The notes below the pieces were generated by a model. It saw nothing but the letters and a program-made list of their open reading frames with translations, was not told the origin of the DNA and searched no databases. DNA of 26,079 nt from Caulobacterales bacterium. GTDB taxonomy: Bacteria > Pseudomonadota > Alphaproteobacteria > Caulobacterales > Parvularculaceae. Shown here piece after piece: positions 8,291 through 15,991 of the stretch. The translations under genes and the position numbers were made by a program. The DNA lies in contig JACKIL010000021.1 of assembly GCA_020638525.1 (NCBI GenBank), positions 1 to 26,079 on the forward strand, written 5' to 3'. Every line of letters begins with the position of its first letter. Position 1 is the first letter of the stretch.

Positions 8291-8370
8291 CGCGCCTTTA
8301 AGCGCAACGGACTTGGCTAGAAAGTTCTAGCGCCCGGTTTTCTAACGACTGACTGCACGCTCTGGGAAAG

Positions 8371-8397
8371 CCGCCCTTCAAAAGAAGGGCGGTTTTT
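8371..8397 (+). terminator. Intrinsic terminator after the secreted-protein gene
   Basis: A 9-bp stem CCGCCCTTC / GAAGGGCGG (8371-8379 with 8384-8392), an AAAA loop, then five T. It ends transcription from 7244-8290 just before the 3' end of the convergent TIR gene. On the opposite strand only CTTT follows, so it is mainly one-directional. Confidence 0.9.
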
Positions 8398-8402
8398 CTT
8401 TG

Positions 8403-10220
8403 TCAGAGATCCGCCGCGACGCGGAAGCCGAGGGAGGAGTCGCGCACGTTTGTCGTGATGCGGCGCCGGTTGGCGATGCGCATGTCGCCTGCGTCGCTCT
8501 TCCACGAGCCGCCGCGCACGACGCGCTGGCCGCAATCGCCGTTCAGGACGGGCGAACCGTCCGTCGGCGCCGCTGTGAAATTGTTGACGTAACAATCCTC
8601 GACCCACTCGCTCGCATTGCCGAGCATGTCGTAAAGGCCGAAGGCGTTTGCGGAGTAAGAGCCGGCCTCGCTCGTCTTGCCCGACGGCGCCATGGAGCGG
8701 TCGAAGCGCGCGCCCCACCAATAAGCGGTCGCCGCGCCGCCGCGCGCGGCGTATTCCCATTCCGATTCCGTAGGCAGACGATATTTGCGGCCCGACTTTT
8801 TCGAAAGCCACTGCACATAAGCTTTCGCGTCCGCCCAGGAGATGTAGATCGCCGGGCGCGCGCCGCGGCCGAACCCTGCATCCGCCGGCGCGTAATTGCG
8901 GCACCCGCCATCGTCGACGCAAGCCGCCCACTCATCGAACGTAACCTCGTGAACGCCCATCGCGAAAGGCTTCAAGGTCACTTCGTGCTGCGGGCCCTCA
9001 TAGGCGAACCGGCCGGGCTCATCCTTCGGAGAGCCCATGAGATAGGCGCCGCCCGGCAGCTTCGCCATGACGGGGCAGAAATCGCAATCCTTGAAGGTTC
9101 CTTCCGCCGCCGCAGGCTGATCCGTAGGCGGAGCGCTTTCCGTCGCCGTTTCGCTTTCAGGCGCTGCGGCGAGCGTTTCTTCCGCAGGCGCGGCCTCAAC
9201 CGCTTCGCCTTCGGCGGGCTCGATCACGCCTTCGACGGATTCGCCATCCGCCGCATCGAGCGCTGCGAGCGAATCCTGCGCTTCCGGCGCTGCGGTGATT
9301 TCTGCTGCGAGCGCTGCTTCTTCAGCCGGCGTCGGCGTGCTTTCCGTTATGGTTTCCTGCGCAGGCGCCGTCGCAGTCGCTGCGACTTCTTCCTGCTTCT
9401 TCGCGCCGGGCGCGCCGCGCGTGATCGCGAAGAAGGCGCCGCCGCCAAGCAGGAGGGCGCCAAGCACGACGGCGGCGATGACAGCGACGTTCGGCCCGCT
9501 CTTCTGCGGGGCGGAGGCTTGCGCGCGCGGCGGCGCGCTCTGGCGAGGCACCGCTTGTTGCTGAACTTGCGGTTGGGCTTGCGGGCGCGGCTGCGGCGCA
9601 GCGGCGGCCGGCGCCGGACGTGGCGGCGGGGCAGGCGCAGCGGCGCGCGCGAGCGCGACAAGCCGGTTTTTCGCAAGGTCTGCGAAATGCCCGTTCGGAT
9701 AGCGCTTCAGATAGGCTTCGAAATCGTGCGCGTCGCCGCCATCCTTGATCGAGGTCCAGAACGTATTCTCGATCGTCACATCGGCTGCTGGCGAACCAGT
9801 TGCGCTTTGCTGCGGCGCCGCGCTGCCGTGATGGCCGATCGCCGCCTGAATGTCGTGCACGAAGGCGCGCCAGTTCGCGTCGTTGCGGTCGCCGCGCCAG
9901 TTGATGAGATCAGCCGTCTGAACAAGTTCGAAGCGCAAGGGGCGATCGCATTCGTCGATCATCGCCGGAACAAGCGTCGAACACCGCTCGCCGATCGTCG
10001 CTTCGGCGCGCACCCATTTCGAGTTCACGGACCGTTTCGACCACAGAACAACGACGGCACCCGCCTCGCGCAGGTTCTTTTCCGTGACTTCGTCATAGGA
10101 TTGGCCGGCGCGGAGATTGGAATCCCACCAGACGGACAGCCCTTCGGCTTCGAGCGCGCCGGCGATCGCCCGCGCTCTATTCTGGTCTTCCCGGTTATAT
10201 GAGATGAAGACGTCCGCCAA
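8403..10220 (-). CDS. TIR domain / transmembrane / formylglycine-generating-enzyme-like fusion protein
   Basis: A 605-residue protein. Residues 1-105 are a TIR domain (TIR_2 type): VFISYNRED, a BB-loop region around LRAGQSYDE, and SKWVRAE, where Glu73 lines up with the NADase glutamate (W-x-x-x-E) of enzymatic TIRs. Residues 154-195 hold the FWTSIKD...YLKRYPNGHF motif often seen in caspase- or TIR-linked FGE proteins. A Pro/Ala/Gln-rich stretch (197-240), one membrane helix (244-266) and an Ala/Glu-rich acidic linker (275-373) follow. Residues 379-604 are an FGE/SUMF1 fold with MGSP, RLPTESEWEYAARGG, GNASEWVED and RVVRGGSW. The Cys pair of true FGE is absent in the final RIANRRR segment, so this domain probably senses or binds rather than oxidises. 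The TIR would face the cytoplasm and the FGE-like part the periplasm. The start is TTG, with GGAGG nine bases upstream. Confidence 0.88.
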   Translation of the reverse strand: MADVFISYNREDQNRARAIAGALEAEGLSVWWDSNLRAGQSYDEVTEKNLREAGAVVVLWSKRSVNSKWVRAEATIGERCSTLVPAMIDECDRPLRFELVQTADLINWRGDRNDANWRAFVHDIQAAIGHHGSAAPQQSATGSPAADVTIENTFWTSIKDGGDAHDFEAYLKRYPNGHFADLAKNRLVALARAAAPAPPPRPAPAAAAPQPRPQAQPQVQQQAVPRQSAPPRAQASAPQKSGPNVAVIAAVVLGALLLGGGAFFAITRGAPGAKKQEEVAATATAPAQETITESTPTPAEEAALAAEITAAPEAQDSLAALDAADGESVEGVIEPAEGEAVEAAPAEETLAAAPESETATESAPPTDQPAAAEGTFKDCDFCPVMAKLPGGAYLMGSPKDEPGRFAYEGPQHEVTLKPFAMGVHEVTFDEWAACVDDGGCRNYAPADAGFGRGARPAIYISWADAKAYVQWLSKKSGRKYRLPTESEWEYAARGGAATAYWWGARFDRSMAPSGKTSEAGSYSANAFGLYDMLGNASEWVEDCYVNNFTAAPTDGSPVLNGDCGQRVVRGGSWKSDAGDMRIANRRRITTNVRDSSLGFRVAADL

Positions 10221-10248
10221 AGCTCAAGTCCTCCCCCTTGGCCGCACT

Positions 10249-10279
10249 TACTACCGTATCGGGAAAAATATTGGTAGTA
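10249..10279. promoter_or_regulatory. Inverted repeat between the divergent TIR and four-helix genes
   Basis: TACTACC (10249-10255) and GGTAGTA (10273-10279) are exact inverted copies across a 17-base AT-rich spacer. The outer bases extend the match by a G-T and a C-G pair. The position between two divergent genes suits an operator or shared promoter control site. It could also be an RNA stem in the leader of one transcript. Confidence 0.45.
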
Positions 10280-10292
10280 GGAAGGTCAGCCG

Positions 10293-10378
10293 GGGCGGCA
10301 GACGCCCTTTTTCGTGCAGCCATTGCGTTCGGAAGGCGCTTCTCGCCTGCGCCGCGCAACCGTAGAGAAGCGTTTCTC
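10293..10378 (+). promoter_or_regulatory. Possible attenuator-like leader of the four-helix membrane gene
   Basis: On the plus strand a terminator-like hairpin GGGCG / CGCCC (10293-10297 with 10303-10307) is followed by five T. Further down, CGCTTCTC (10337-10344) can pair perfectly with GAGAAGCG (10365-10372). GAGAA (10365-10369) can instead pair with TTCTC (10374-10378), ending five bases before ATG 10384. The last two structures exclude each other, and there is no clear Shine-Dalgarno, so translation could depend on folding. The stems are short and this is read by eye. Confidence 0.35.
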
Positions 10379-10383
10379 CCCTC

Positions 10384-11475
10384 ATGTCCTACGTCTTCAA
10401 CACCGACATCCTCCTCAACGAGGCTGACCGCGAAGAGGCGCGCCGCGAGTTTCCGCATGTCTATTTCGCGCTCGACAATGCGTCTTTGCGCGAAACATTC
10501 GCACCTTTTGATGCGCGTGCGAACCTTTCAAAGACGCGCAGCCGCCGCTGGGGCGTCGTCGCCGTGCTGCTCGCGACGGCCGCGCTCCTCCTCGCGGGCG
10601 GCGAGATGCTCTATCATCACCTGCCGAAATATCAGCTTCGCCTCCTCGCCGGAATTGGCGGCGTCGCCGGCATTGTCAGCGTCGTCATCGGCGTCTTCGG
10701 CATTATGTACCGTAAACGGAAGATGCGCTGGCTCGCCGACCGCCTTGCGACGGAGCGCCTTCGCCAGTTCCATTTCCAGACCTTCGTCGCCGGCGCCGCC
10801 GACATCCTGAGAGGCGCGCGCGACGAGGCGGCGCGCGAGGCGTTCCTCAGAAAGCGCGACATTCATTTCGACGCCTTCCGCAACGCGTTCCTCACGCGCA
10901 TCGACGATGAGCTTGCGCACATCGTTCACGCGGAGGACCCGGGCGACGGCGTCATCATCGAGAACGGCGCGCATGACATCGATCCGGCGGACCCGGCGCT
11001 CGAGGAATACTTCAAGGCCTATAAGCGCCTGCGCTTCGACCGGCAGATCGGCTATTGCGACCTCGTGCTGCGCAAGGATGACGGCCTCTGGAAGAACGCG
11101 CCCGTGCGCCAGGCGCAGATCCTTGGCGGGATCGCGCTCGCCTGCGTTTTCGGTATTCTCGTATTGCACGGCCTCGTCTTTCTCGGCGCTGTCGCCGATA
11201 TCCACTGGATGAAAGGCCCGCTCATCCATGTATTCGCGATCTGGGCGGCGATCGTCGCGCTCAGCGCACGGACATTCGAAGAAGGTTTCCAGCCGGAGCG
11301 CGAGATCGAGCGCATGCGCAGCTACCGCCTGTCGCTGAAAAAGCTCGCAGCGCAATTCGAAAAGGCGGAAGACCCGCAAGGGAAGATCGAGGCCATGAAA
11401 GGCCTTGAAAAGCTCACCCATGAGGAAATGGTGCTGTTCCTCAAAGGCAATTACGAAGCCCAGTTCGTGATGTAA
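10384..11475 (+). CDS. Predicted four-helix membrane protein, SLATT/DUF4231-like layout
   Basis: A 363-residue protein with two helix pairs: 56-76 with 86-108, and 245-268 with 278-297. Directly after the first pair comes RWLADRLATERLRQFHFQTF (115-134), and after the second a charged helical tail with EREIERMRSYRLSLKKLAAQF (305-325). A helix pair followed by an Arg/Glu-rich amphipathic helix resembles the SLATT/DUF4231 effector layout, in which oligomers are thought to form pores in nucleotide-signalled conflict systems. The similarity is by pattern only. A soluble region of about 110 residues links the two halves. The gene diverges from the TIR/FGE-like gene, sharing a 163-base control region, which suggests a joint role. 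No clear Shine-Dalgarno precedes the ATG. I give no definite function. Confidence 0.8.
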   Translation: MSYVFNTDILLNEADREEARREFPHVYFALDNASLRETFAPFDARANLSKTRSRRWGVVAVLLATAALLLAGGEMLYHHLPKYQLRLLAGIGGVAGIVSVVIGVFGIMYRKRKMRWLADRLATERLRQFHFQTFVAGAADILRGARDEAAREAFLRKRDIHFDAFRNAFLTRIDDELAHIVHAEDPGDGVIIENGAHDIDPADPALEEYFKAYKRLRFDRQIGYCDLVLRKDDGLWKNAPVRQAQILGGIALACVFGILVLHGLVFLGAVADIHWMKGPLIHVFAIWAAIVALSARTFEEGFQPEREIERMRSYRLSLKKLAAQFEKAEDPQGKIEAMKGLEKLTHEEMVLFLKGNYEAQFVM

Positions 11476-11484
11476 GGCGCGCGG

Positions 11485-12993
11485 CTATTCCGCCGCTTCG
11501 GGCGCGGCGCCTTCGCCGTCTTCCTCGTCATCCTCGCCGTCAAAGCCGAGCGCGCTCAAGGGCTCGCCCGACGCGAGCGCATCGAGCGTTTCGACATCGC
11601 GGAGCTTGCGCGCGACGGCGCGCGTGCGCGTGCCCGCCGCGTCGACCGTGTTCTGCACGGTGCGCAACTGTTTGCCGATCTTCTCCCAGACATCGCCATA
11701 ACGCTGGAATTCCGTCTTGGCTTCGGCGAGCACGCGCCAGACTTCGCTTGAGCGTTTCTGGATGGCGAGGGTGCGGAAACCCATTTGCAGCGAGGTGAGG
11801 AGCGCGGCGAGCGTCGTCGGCCCGGCGATCGTCACGCGATATTTCGTCTGCAGGCGCGCGGCGAGACCATCGCGGCGGATCGCTTCCGCGAAGAGGCCCT
11901 CCGTCGGCAGGAACAGGATCGCGAAATCGGTCGTCTTCGGCGGACGGATATATTTGTCGCTGATCTTCTTGGCTTCGAACTCGATGACTTTCTCAAGCGC
12001 GTCGAGCGCGGCGCGCGCGCCTTCCGCATCCGCGCTTTCCCAGGCGATGACGAGCCGCTCGTAATCTTCCTTCGGAAACTTCGCGTCGATCGGCAGCAGC
12101 ACTTCGCCTTCGCCGTCCGCGCCCGGCAGGCGCACGGCGTATTCGACGACTTCCTGCGATTCCGGGTCGATGCGCGCATTCGCGATGTATTGCTCGCGCG
12201 CGAGCATCTGTTCGAGGAGCGCGCCAAGCTGGACTTCCGCCCAGCCGCCGCGGTCTTTCACATTGGTCAGCACTTTCTTCAGGTCACCGACGCCGACCGC
12301 GAGCGTCTGCATTTCGCCAAGCCCGCGATGGACCTGTTCGAGCCGCTCGCTCACATGCTTGAAGGACTCGCCGAGGCGCTTTTCGAGTGTCGACTGCAAT
12401 TTCTCATCGACCGTCGCGCGCATCTGTTCGAGTTTTTTCTCATTGTCGGCGCGCAACTTTTCGAGCTGCTGGTCGACCGCCTGGCGCAACTGCACATGCG
12501 CGTCGGTATTGGCGCGGGTCATCGCGACGAGATTGTCGCCAAGGTTGCCGAGCTTTTCGGCGACCGCTTTCTCGAAGGCGCCCTGCTGGTTTTTCAGCGC
12601 GTCGGTGAACAGCCCCATGCGCTCATTGATGGATTTCGACTGCGCTTCGCTGAAGGCGACGAGCCGGCCATCAAGCGCGGCGCGCGTTCCTTCCATCCCC
12701 TCGTGGATTTTCTCGCGCAGCGCGTCGCCGCGCTTTTCGGCCTCGTCGCGCATGCGCGCGATTTCCTCGCGGATGATCCGGTCGGTCGTCGCGACCGCGT
12801 CCTTGATGTGACCGAGTTCTGAAAGCTCGCGCCGGGCGCGCTCAACTTCTTCCCTCGCGGCCTTCCTCTCCTGCGAGAGCCGGAAGGCGTGGGCGACAAG
12901 AAACGCCCCCGCAAAGATGAAAGCGAGGAGAAACCAGAAGCCGGGGCCGCTCGGGCCGAGCCCCGCTTGTTCAAGGGCGTCGATAAGAACCAT
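11485..12993 (-). CDS. rmuC: DNA recombination protein RmuC
   Basis: A 502-residue RmuC-family protein. One N-terminal membrane helix (about 18-37) is followed by a long coiled coil (about 40-240) and the conserved C-terminal domain with RGGWAEVQLGALLEQML, the LPIDAKFPKEDYERL motif and FLPTEGLFAEA. The Asp-x-Lys in IDAKFP belongs to the predicted PD-(D/E)xK nuclease-like site. In Escherichia coli, RmuC limits recombination at inverted repeats. The acidic C-terminus ends in a run of Glu and Asp. It converges with the four-helix membrane gene with only nine bases between stops, so a link with that gene is not implied. The ribosome site is weak. Confidence 0.93.
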   Translation of the reverse strand: MVLIDALEQAGLGPSGPGFWFLLAFIFAGAFLVAHAFRLSQERKAAREEVERARRELSELGHIKDAVATTDRIIREEIARMRDEAEKRGDALREKIHEGMEGTRAALDGRLVAFSEAQSKSINERMGLFTDALKNQQGAFEKAVAEKLGNLGDNLVAMTRANTDAHVQLRQAVDQQLEKLRADNEKKLEQMRATVDEKLQSTLEKRLGESFKHVSERLEQVHRGLGEMQTLAVGVGDLKKVLTNVKDRGGWAEVQLGALLEQMLAREQYIANARIDPESQEVVEYAVRLPGADGEGEVLLPIDAKFPKEDYERLVIAWESADAEGARAALDALEKVIEFEAKKISDKYIRPPKTTDFAILFLPTEGLFAEAIRRDGLAARLQTKYRVTIAGPTTLAALLTSLQMGFRTLAIQKRSSEVWRVLAEAKTEFQRYGDVWEKIGKQLRTVQNTVDAAGTRTRAVARKLRDVETLDALASGEPLSALGFDGEDDEEDGEGAAPEAAE

Positions 12994-13050
12994 TCGTGAA
13001 CATTAGGCGATTCTCTGACCGCCCGACAAGGAATGGTTTTCCCGGAAACC

Positions 13051-14109
13051 TCAGGCGATCCGCCGGGGCCCCGCCCCTTCGCCGGTCGTGGCCTCGCCCT
13101 TCGCCGCCTCGCCAGCCGCTTTCGACAGGGCGACGGCGCGGGTGAAATAGAGCGGGCGGTTCTTGGTCTCGTTGAAGACGCGGCCGAGATATTCGCCGAT
13201 GACGCCGAGCACGGTGAGCTGCACCCCGCCGAGGAAGAGCATCACCGTCATCAAGCTGGAAAAGCCCGGCACCGGATCGCCAAAGAAAATCTTCTTCACG
13301 ATGAAGAAGAGGCCGAGGAAGAAGGCGCCCATGGCGACCGCGAAGCCGACATAGGTCGAGATCTTCAAAGGCGCGAGCGTCGACGAGGTGATCGCCTCAA
13401 GCGAAAGGTTCCAGAGCTTCCAGTAATTCCACTTCGTCGTTCCCGCATGGCGCGGCGCGCGATCGTAAGTGATGATCTTCGACGGGAAGCCGATCCATGC
13501 GAAGACGCCCTTCATGAAACGGTGCCGCTCGCGCATCGAACAGACAGCGTTGACGGCGGCGCGCGACAAAAGCCGGAAGTCGCCGACATTTTCAGGCAGC
13601 GCGACCGAGCCCGCCGAGCGCATGACGCGATAGAAGGCGCGCGCCGTCGCTTTCTTCAGCCAGGTCTCGCCCTCGCGCTTGCGGCGCTGGGCGTAAACGA
13701 CGTCATAGCCTTCGCGCCAACCTTCGATCATCTCGCCGATGAGCGATGGCGGGTCCTGCAGGTCCGCATCGATGACGACGACGGCATCGCCCGCCGCCGC
13801 ATCGAGCCCTGCGGTGAGTGCGATTTCCTTGCCGTAATTGCGCGACAGATCGACGATCGTCGTGTTCAGATGGCGCGCGCGCAGCGCATGCATGAGCGCG
13901 AGCGTGCCGTCGGTCGAGCCGTCATTAACGAAGACGACTTCATAGGGCTGCGCGAGCGAAGCCATTTCCTTGCGCACGGCGCGGTGAAATTCGGCGAGCG
14001 CTTCTTCCTCGTTATAGGCGGGGCAAACGATCGACAGAAGGCGCGGGCAATCGCGCTCGCGAGGCGCAAGGCACAGCGCGTTCTGCGCTTGTTGGGCGGG
14101 CTCGTTCAT
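13051..14109 (-). CDS. Glycosyltransferase family 2, polyprenyl-phosphate sugar transferase (GtrB/DPM1-like)
   Basis: It probably transfers a sugar from a nucleotide donor to polyprenyl phosphate at the inner face of the membrane. The 352-residue protein has a GT-A domain with VCPAYNEEEAL, FVNDGSTDGT and IDADLQDPP (DAD at 114-116, metal and nucleotide binding), then the RHAGTTKW segment of this subfamily. Two C-terminal membrane helices follow (about 255-280 and 290-312). Its ATG overlaps the TGA of gtrA upstream (ATGA), which fits the classical pairing in which GtrA flips the lipid-linked sugar and GtrB makes it. The gene adding the sugar to its acceptor could be the divergent GT87-type gene, but that is inference. 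Confidence 0.92.
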   Translation of the reverse strand: MNEPAQQAQNALCLAPRERDCPRLLSIVCPAYNEEEALAEFHRAVRKEMASLAQPYEVVFVNDGSTDGTLALMHALRARHLNTTIVDLSRNYGKEIALTAGLDAAAGDAVVVIDADLQDPPSLIGEMIEGWREGYDVVYAQRRKREGETWLKKATARAFYRVMRSAGSVALPENVGDFRLLSRAAVNAVCSMRERHRFMKGVFAWIGFPSKIITYDRAPRHAGTTKWNYWKLWNLSLEAITSSTLAPLKISTYVGFAVAMGAFFLGLFFIVKKIFFGDPVPGFSSLMTVMLFLGGVQLTVLGVIGEYLGRVFNETKNRPLYFTRAVALSKAAGEAAKGEATTGEGAGPRRIA

Positions 14110-14549
14110 GCGCCCCTCCTCTCCCCGTGCGAAGCGCCGAAGACGAAGAAGGCGCTTGCAGCATAATTGCAGACAAAGCCGAGCAGGATCGCAACGCCCT
14201 TCGCCGGCATCGGCCCGATGCGATGCGCGAGAAGCAGCAGCACCGCCGTCGACAGCGCGAGCGAGAAGAGATGCGCGGCGAGAAACTTGCTATAGCCGCG
14301 AAGCGAAAGCGGCGCGGGCGCGCCTTCAACGCGGAAGGTGATGCGGGAATTGAGAAGATAGCTCTGCAGGTTTCCGGCGAGGAAGCTCGCAATATTCGCG
14401 GCGACTGGCGAAACCTGCGCGGCGACAAGAGCTGAGAACACGATGAGATCGACGATGGTGTTTGCGACGCCGACGCCGCCGAAGCGCGCCATGCGCCCGC
14501 CTTCGCGGCGCGCGACATTGCGCAGATCCCGCTTTTCCTCCGTCATCAC
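14106..14549 (-). CDS. GtrA family membrane protein (probable lipid-linked sugar flippase)
   Basis: A 147-residue protein with four hydrophobic segments and the GtrA-type start RFGGVGVANTIVDLIVFSAL, then FLAGNLQSYLLNSRITF and GFVCNYAASAFFVF. GtrA proteins are proposed to flip polyprenyl-phosphate sugars across the inner membrane. The first codon is GTG at 14549, directly followed by ATG at 14546; either could be used. It overlaps the GtrB-like gene by four bases and should be translated together with it. Confidence 0.88.
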   Translation of the reverse strand: MMTEEKRDLRNVARREGGRMARFGGVGVANTIVDLIVFSALVAAQVSPVAANIASFLAGNLQSYLLNSRITFRVEGAPAPLSLRGYSKFLAAHLFSLALSTAVLLLLAHRIGPMPAKGVAILLGFVCNYAASAFFVFGASHGERRGA

Positions 14550-14562
14550 GCCGCCCGTTCAT

Positions 14563-14586
14563 GCCGGGAAACCCCCGGCGCTTTTT
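14563..14586 (+). terminator. Terminator-like hairpin antisense to the gtrA leader
   Basis: GCCGGG (14563-14568) pairs with CCCGGC (14574-14579) across a five-base loop, followed by GC and five T. By form it is a plus-strand intrinsic terminator, yet no plus-strand gene ends here. It may stop antisense transcription. Confidence 0.4.
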
Positions 14587-14707
14587 GCATTCGCGGGTGG
14601 AAGATAAGATTTCCTTTATTACGCCAAGGTAAATTCAGGGAATGGAAAGCGGCCCCATGAAAACGCGGGCTTAATTCGTAAACGAAGTTTTAACGGACCC
14701 GGCGCGC

Positions 14708-15961
14708 ATGAAGCTCAGCACGTCTATCGACTGGTCGCGCTACCGGCTGACGCCGTTTCGCATTATCGCGATTTTCGCGCTCATGCTCGTGATGGAAGCG
14801 GGCGTCTCCGTCGCGCAGTTCTCCTCCGCGCGCGAGGGCGTTCTGCCGGGCGGGGCTGCTGTCGGCGGCGATTTCATCGCCTTTTACGCGGCCGGACACG
14901 CGGCGTTGGAAGGCGATGCGGCGGCGACCTATACGCGAGAGACGTTTGAGGAAAAGCTGAAAGAGGTTGGCCCGCCGCTCGAAAGGTTCGGGCTCACCTG
15001 GCAATATCCGCCGACATATTTCTTCGCCGTCATTCCCTTCGCGCTGCTCGGCTTTATCCCGGGCTACCTATTGTGGACGGGCGGGACCGCGCTCGGCTTT
15101 TTCGCGGCCTTGCGCGGCGCGGGCTATCGCGGGCTTATTCTTTTCGCGATTTTTGCAGCGCCTGCGACCTTTCAGGCGGCGATTACGGGGCAGAACGGTT
15201 TCCTCACCGCCGCGCTCATCACGCTCGCTGCTCTTTACCCGGACAAACGCCCGGTCGTCGCGGGGCTCGCCGCGGCGCTTCTCACGGTGAAGCCGCAGCT
15301 TGGACTTCTCATTCCTATCGCATATCTCGCGGGCGGGTGCTGGCGCGCGTTTTTCACTGCCGCGATTGGAAGCGTCGCGCTTGCGCTTGCAAGCTATGGC
15401 GCGTTCGGCGCCGAGACGTGGACCGCCTTTGTCGAAGGCGCGCGCGCGGCGAGCGACAATCTCGCGGCGGGCCTCATGCCGATTTACAAGATGGGAACGC
15501 CCTATTCGGCCGCGCGTTACGCCGGCCTTCCTGCGGAGATCGCGAGCGTCTTCCAGATCGTCTTCGCGCTTGGCGGGGCGGCGCTCGTCGGCCTCGTTTG
15601 GCGGCGCGTGCGCGAGGCTGACTTGCGCGCGGCGGTTCTTGCGTCCTGCGTATTCCTCGCCGCGCCTTACGCCTATTACTATGAATTCGTCATTCTCGCG
15701 CTTCCGGCGGCGGTTCTCGCCAAACGCGGCATGGAGCATGGCTGGCTGCGGTTCGAGGCGGTCGCGCTTTCCCTGATGTTCGCTTTGCCGCTCTTCACGA
15801 CGAGTTCGTCGCATGAAGGCGGGATCAGCCTCGGGTTCATCATTGTGCTGATCACTGTCGCGAACGTCATCCGGCGCGTCGCACATGAGGAACCCGATGC
15901 GCTCCGAGCGTCGGCCCGAAAAGTGGAAGCCGGTTTTCGGCAAGCCGACGCGACCAACTAA
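14708..15961 (+). CDS. Glycosyltransferase family 87 (DUF2029) membrane protein
   Basis: A 417-residue polytopic protein with roughly ten membrane segments. The GT-C family signature is visible: an acidic pair region GGDFIAFYAAGHAALEG near 50-65 and WQYPPTYFFAVIPFALLG near 98-115, typical of GT87/DUF2029 enzymes that use polyprenyl-phosphate sugars. The next conserved region contains ITGQNGFLTAALI and VKPQLGLLIPIAYL. This would be a natural user of the lipid-linked sugar made by the neighbouring GtrB/GtrA-like pair on the other strand. Acceptor and sugar are not known. The ribosome site is weak. A hairpin overlaps the region just after its stop. Confidence 0.88.
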   Translation: MKLSTSIDWSRYRLTPFRIIAIFALMLVMEAGVSVAQFSSAREGVLPGGAAVGGDFIAFYAAGHAALEGDAAATYTRETFEEKLKEVGPPLERFGLTWQYPPTYFFAVIPFALLGFIPGYLLWTGGTALGFFAALRGAGYRGLILFAIFAAPATFQAAITGQNGFLTAALITLAALYPDKRPVVAGLAAALLTVKPQLGLLIPIAYLAGGCWRAFFTAAIGSVALALASYGAFGAETWTAFVEGARAASDNLAAGLMPIYKMGTPYSAARYAGLPAEIASVFQIVFALGGAALVGLVWRRVREADLRAAVLASCVFLAAPYAYYYEFVILALPAAVLAKRGMEHGWLRFEAVALSLMFALPLFTTSSSHEGGISLGFIIVLITVANVIRRVAHEEPDALRASARKVEAGFRQADATN

Positions 15962-15965
15962 AACC

Positions 15966-15991
15966 CTAGCGCCTTCCCTTAAAGGCGCTAG
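15966..15991. terminator. Hairpin between convergent GT87 and Rieske genes
   Basis: A perfect 10-bp inverted repeat CTAGCGCCTT / AAGGCGCTAG (15966-15975 with 15982-15991). On the minus strand it is followed by GGTTTTAG, a weak T run. It includes the TAG stop of the Rieske gene (15988-15990). It probably ends the dnaX-to-Rieske transcript and may also affect the GT87 transcript. Confidence 0.6.

Noticed and set aside
8403..9090. FGE-like domain as the variable protein of a diversity-generating retroelement
   Set aside because: No reverse transcriptase, template repeat or adenine-rich variable end is seen nearby.
8400..10202. Long open frame of 600 codons on the plus strand opposite the TIR/FGE-like gene
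   Set aside because: It is Arg/Ala-rich with no domain motif, and it mirrors a well-supported gene; such antisense frames are common in GC-rich DNA.
11785..12822. 345-codon plus-strand frame opposite rmuC
   Set aside because: Shadow of the rmuC coiled coil; no independent ribosome site or protein signature.
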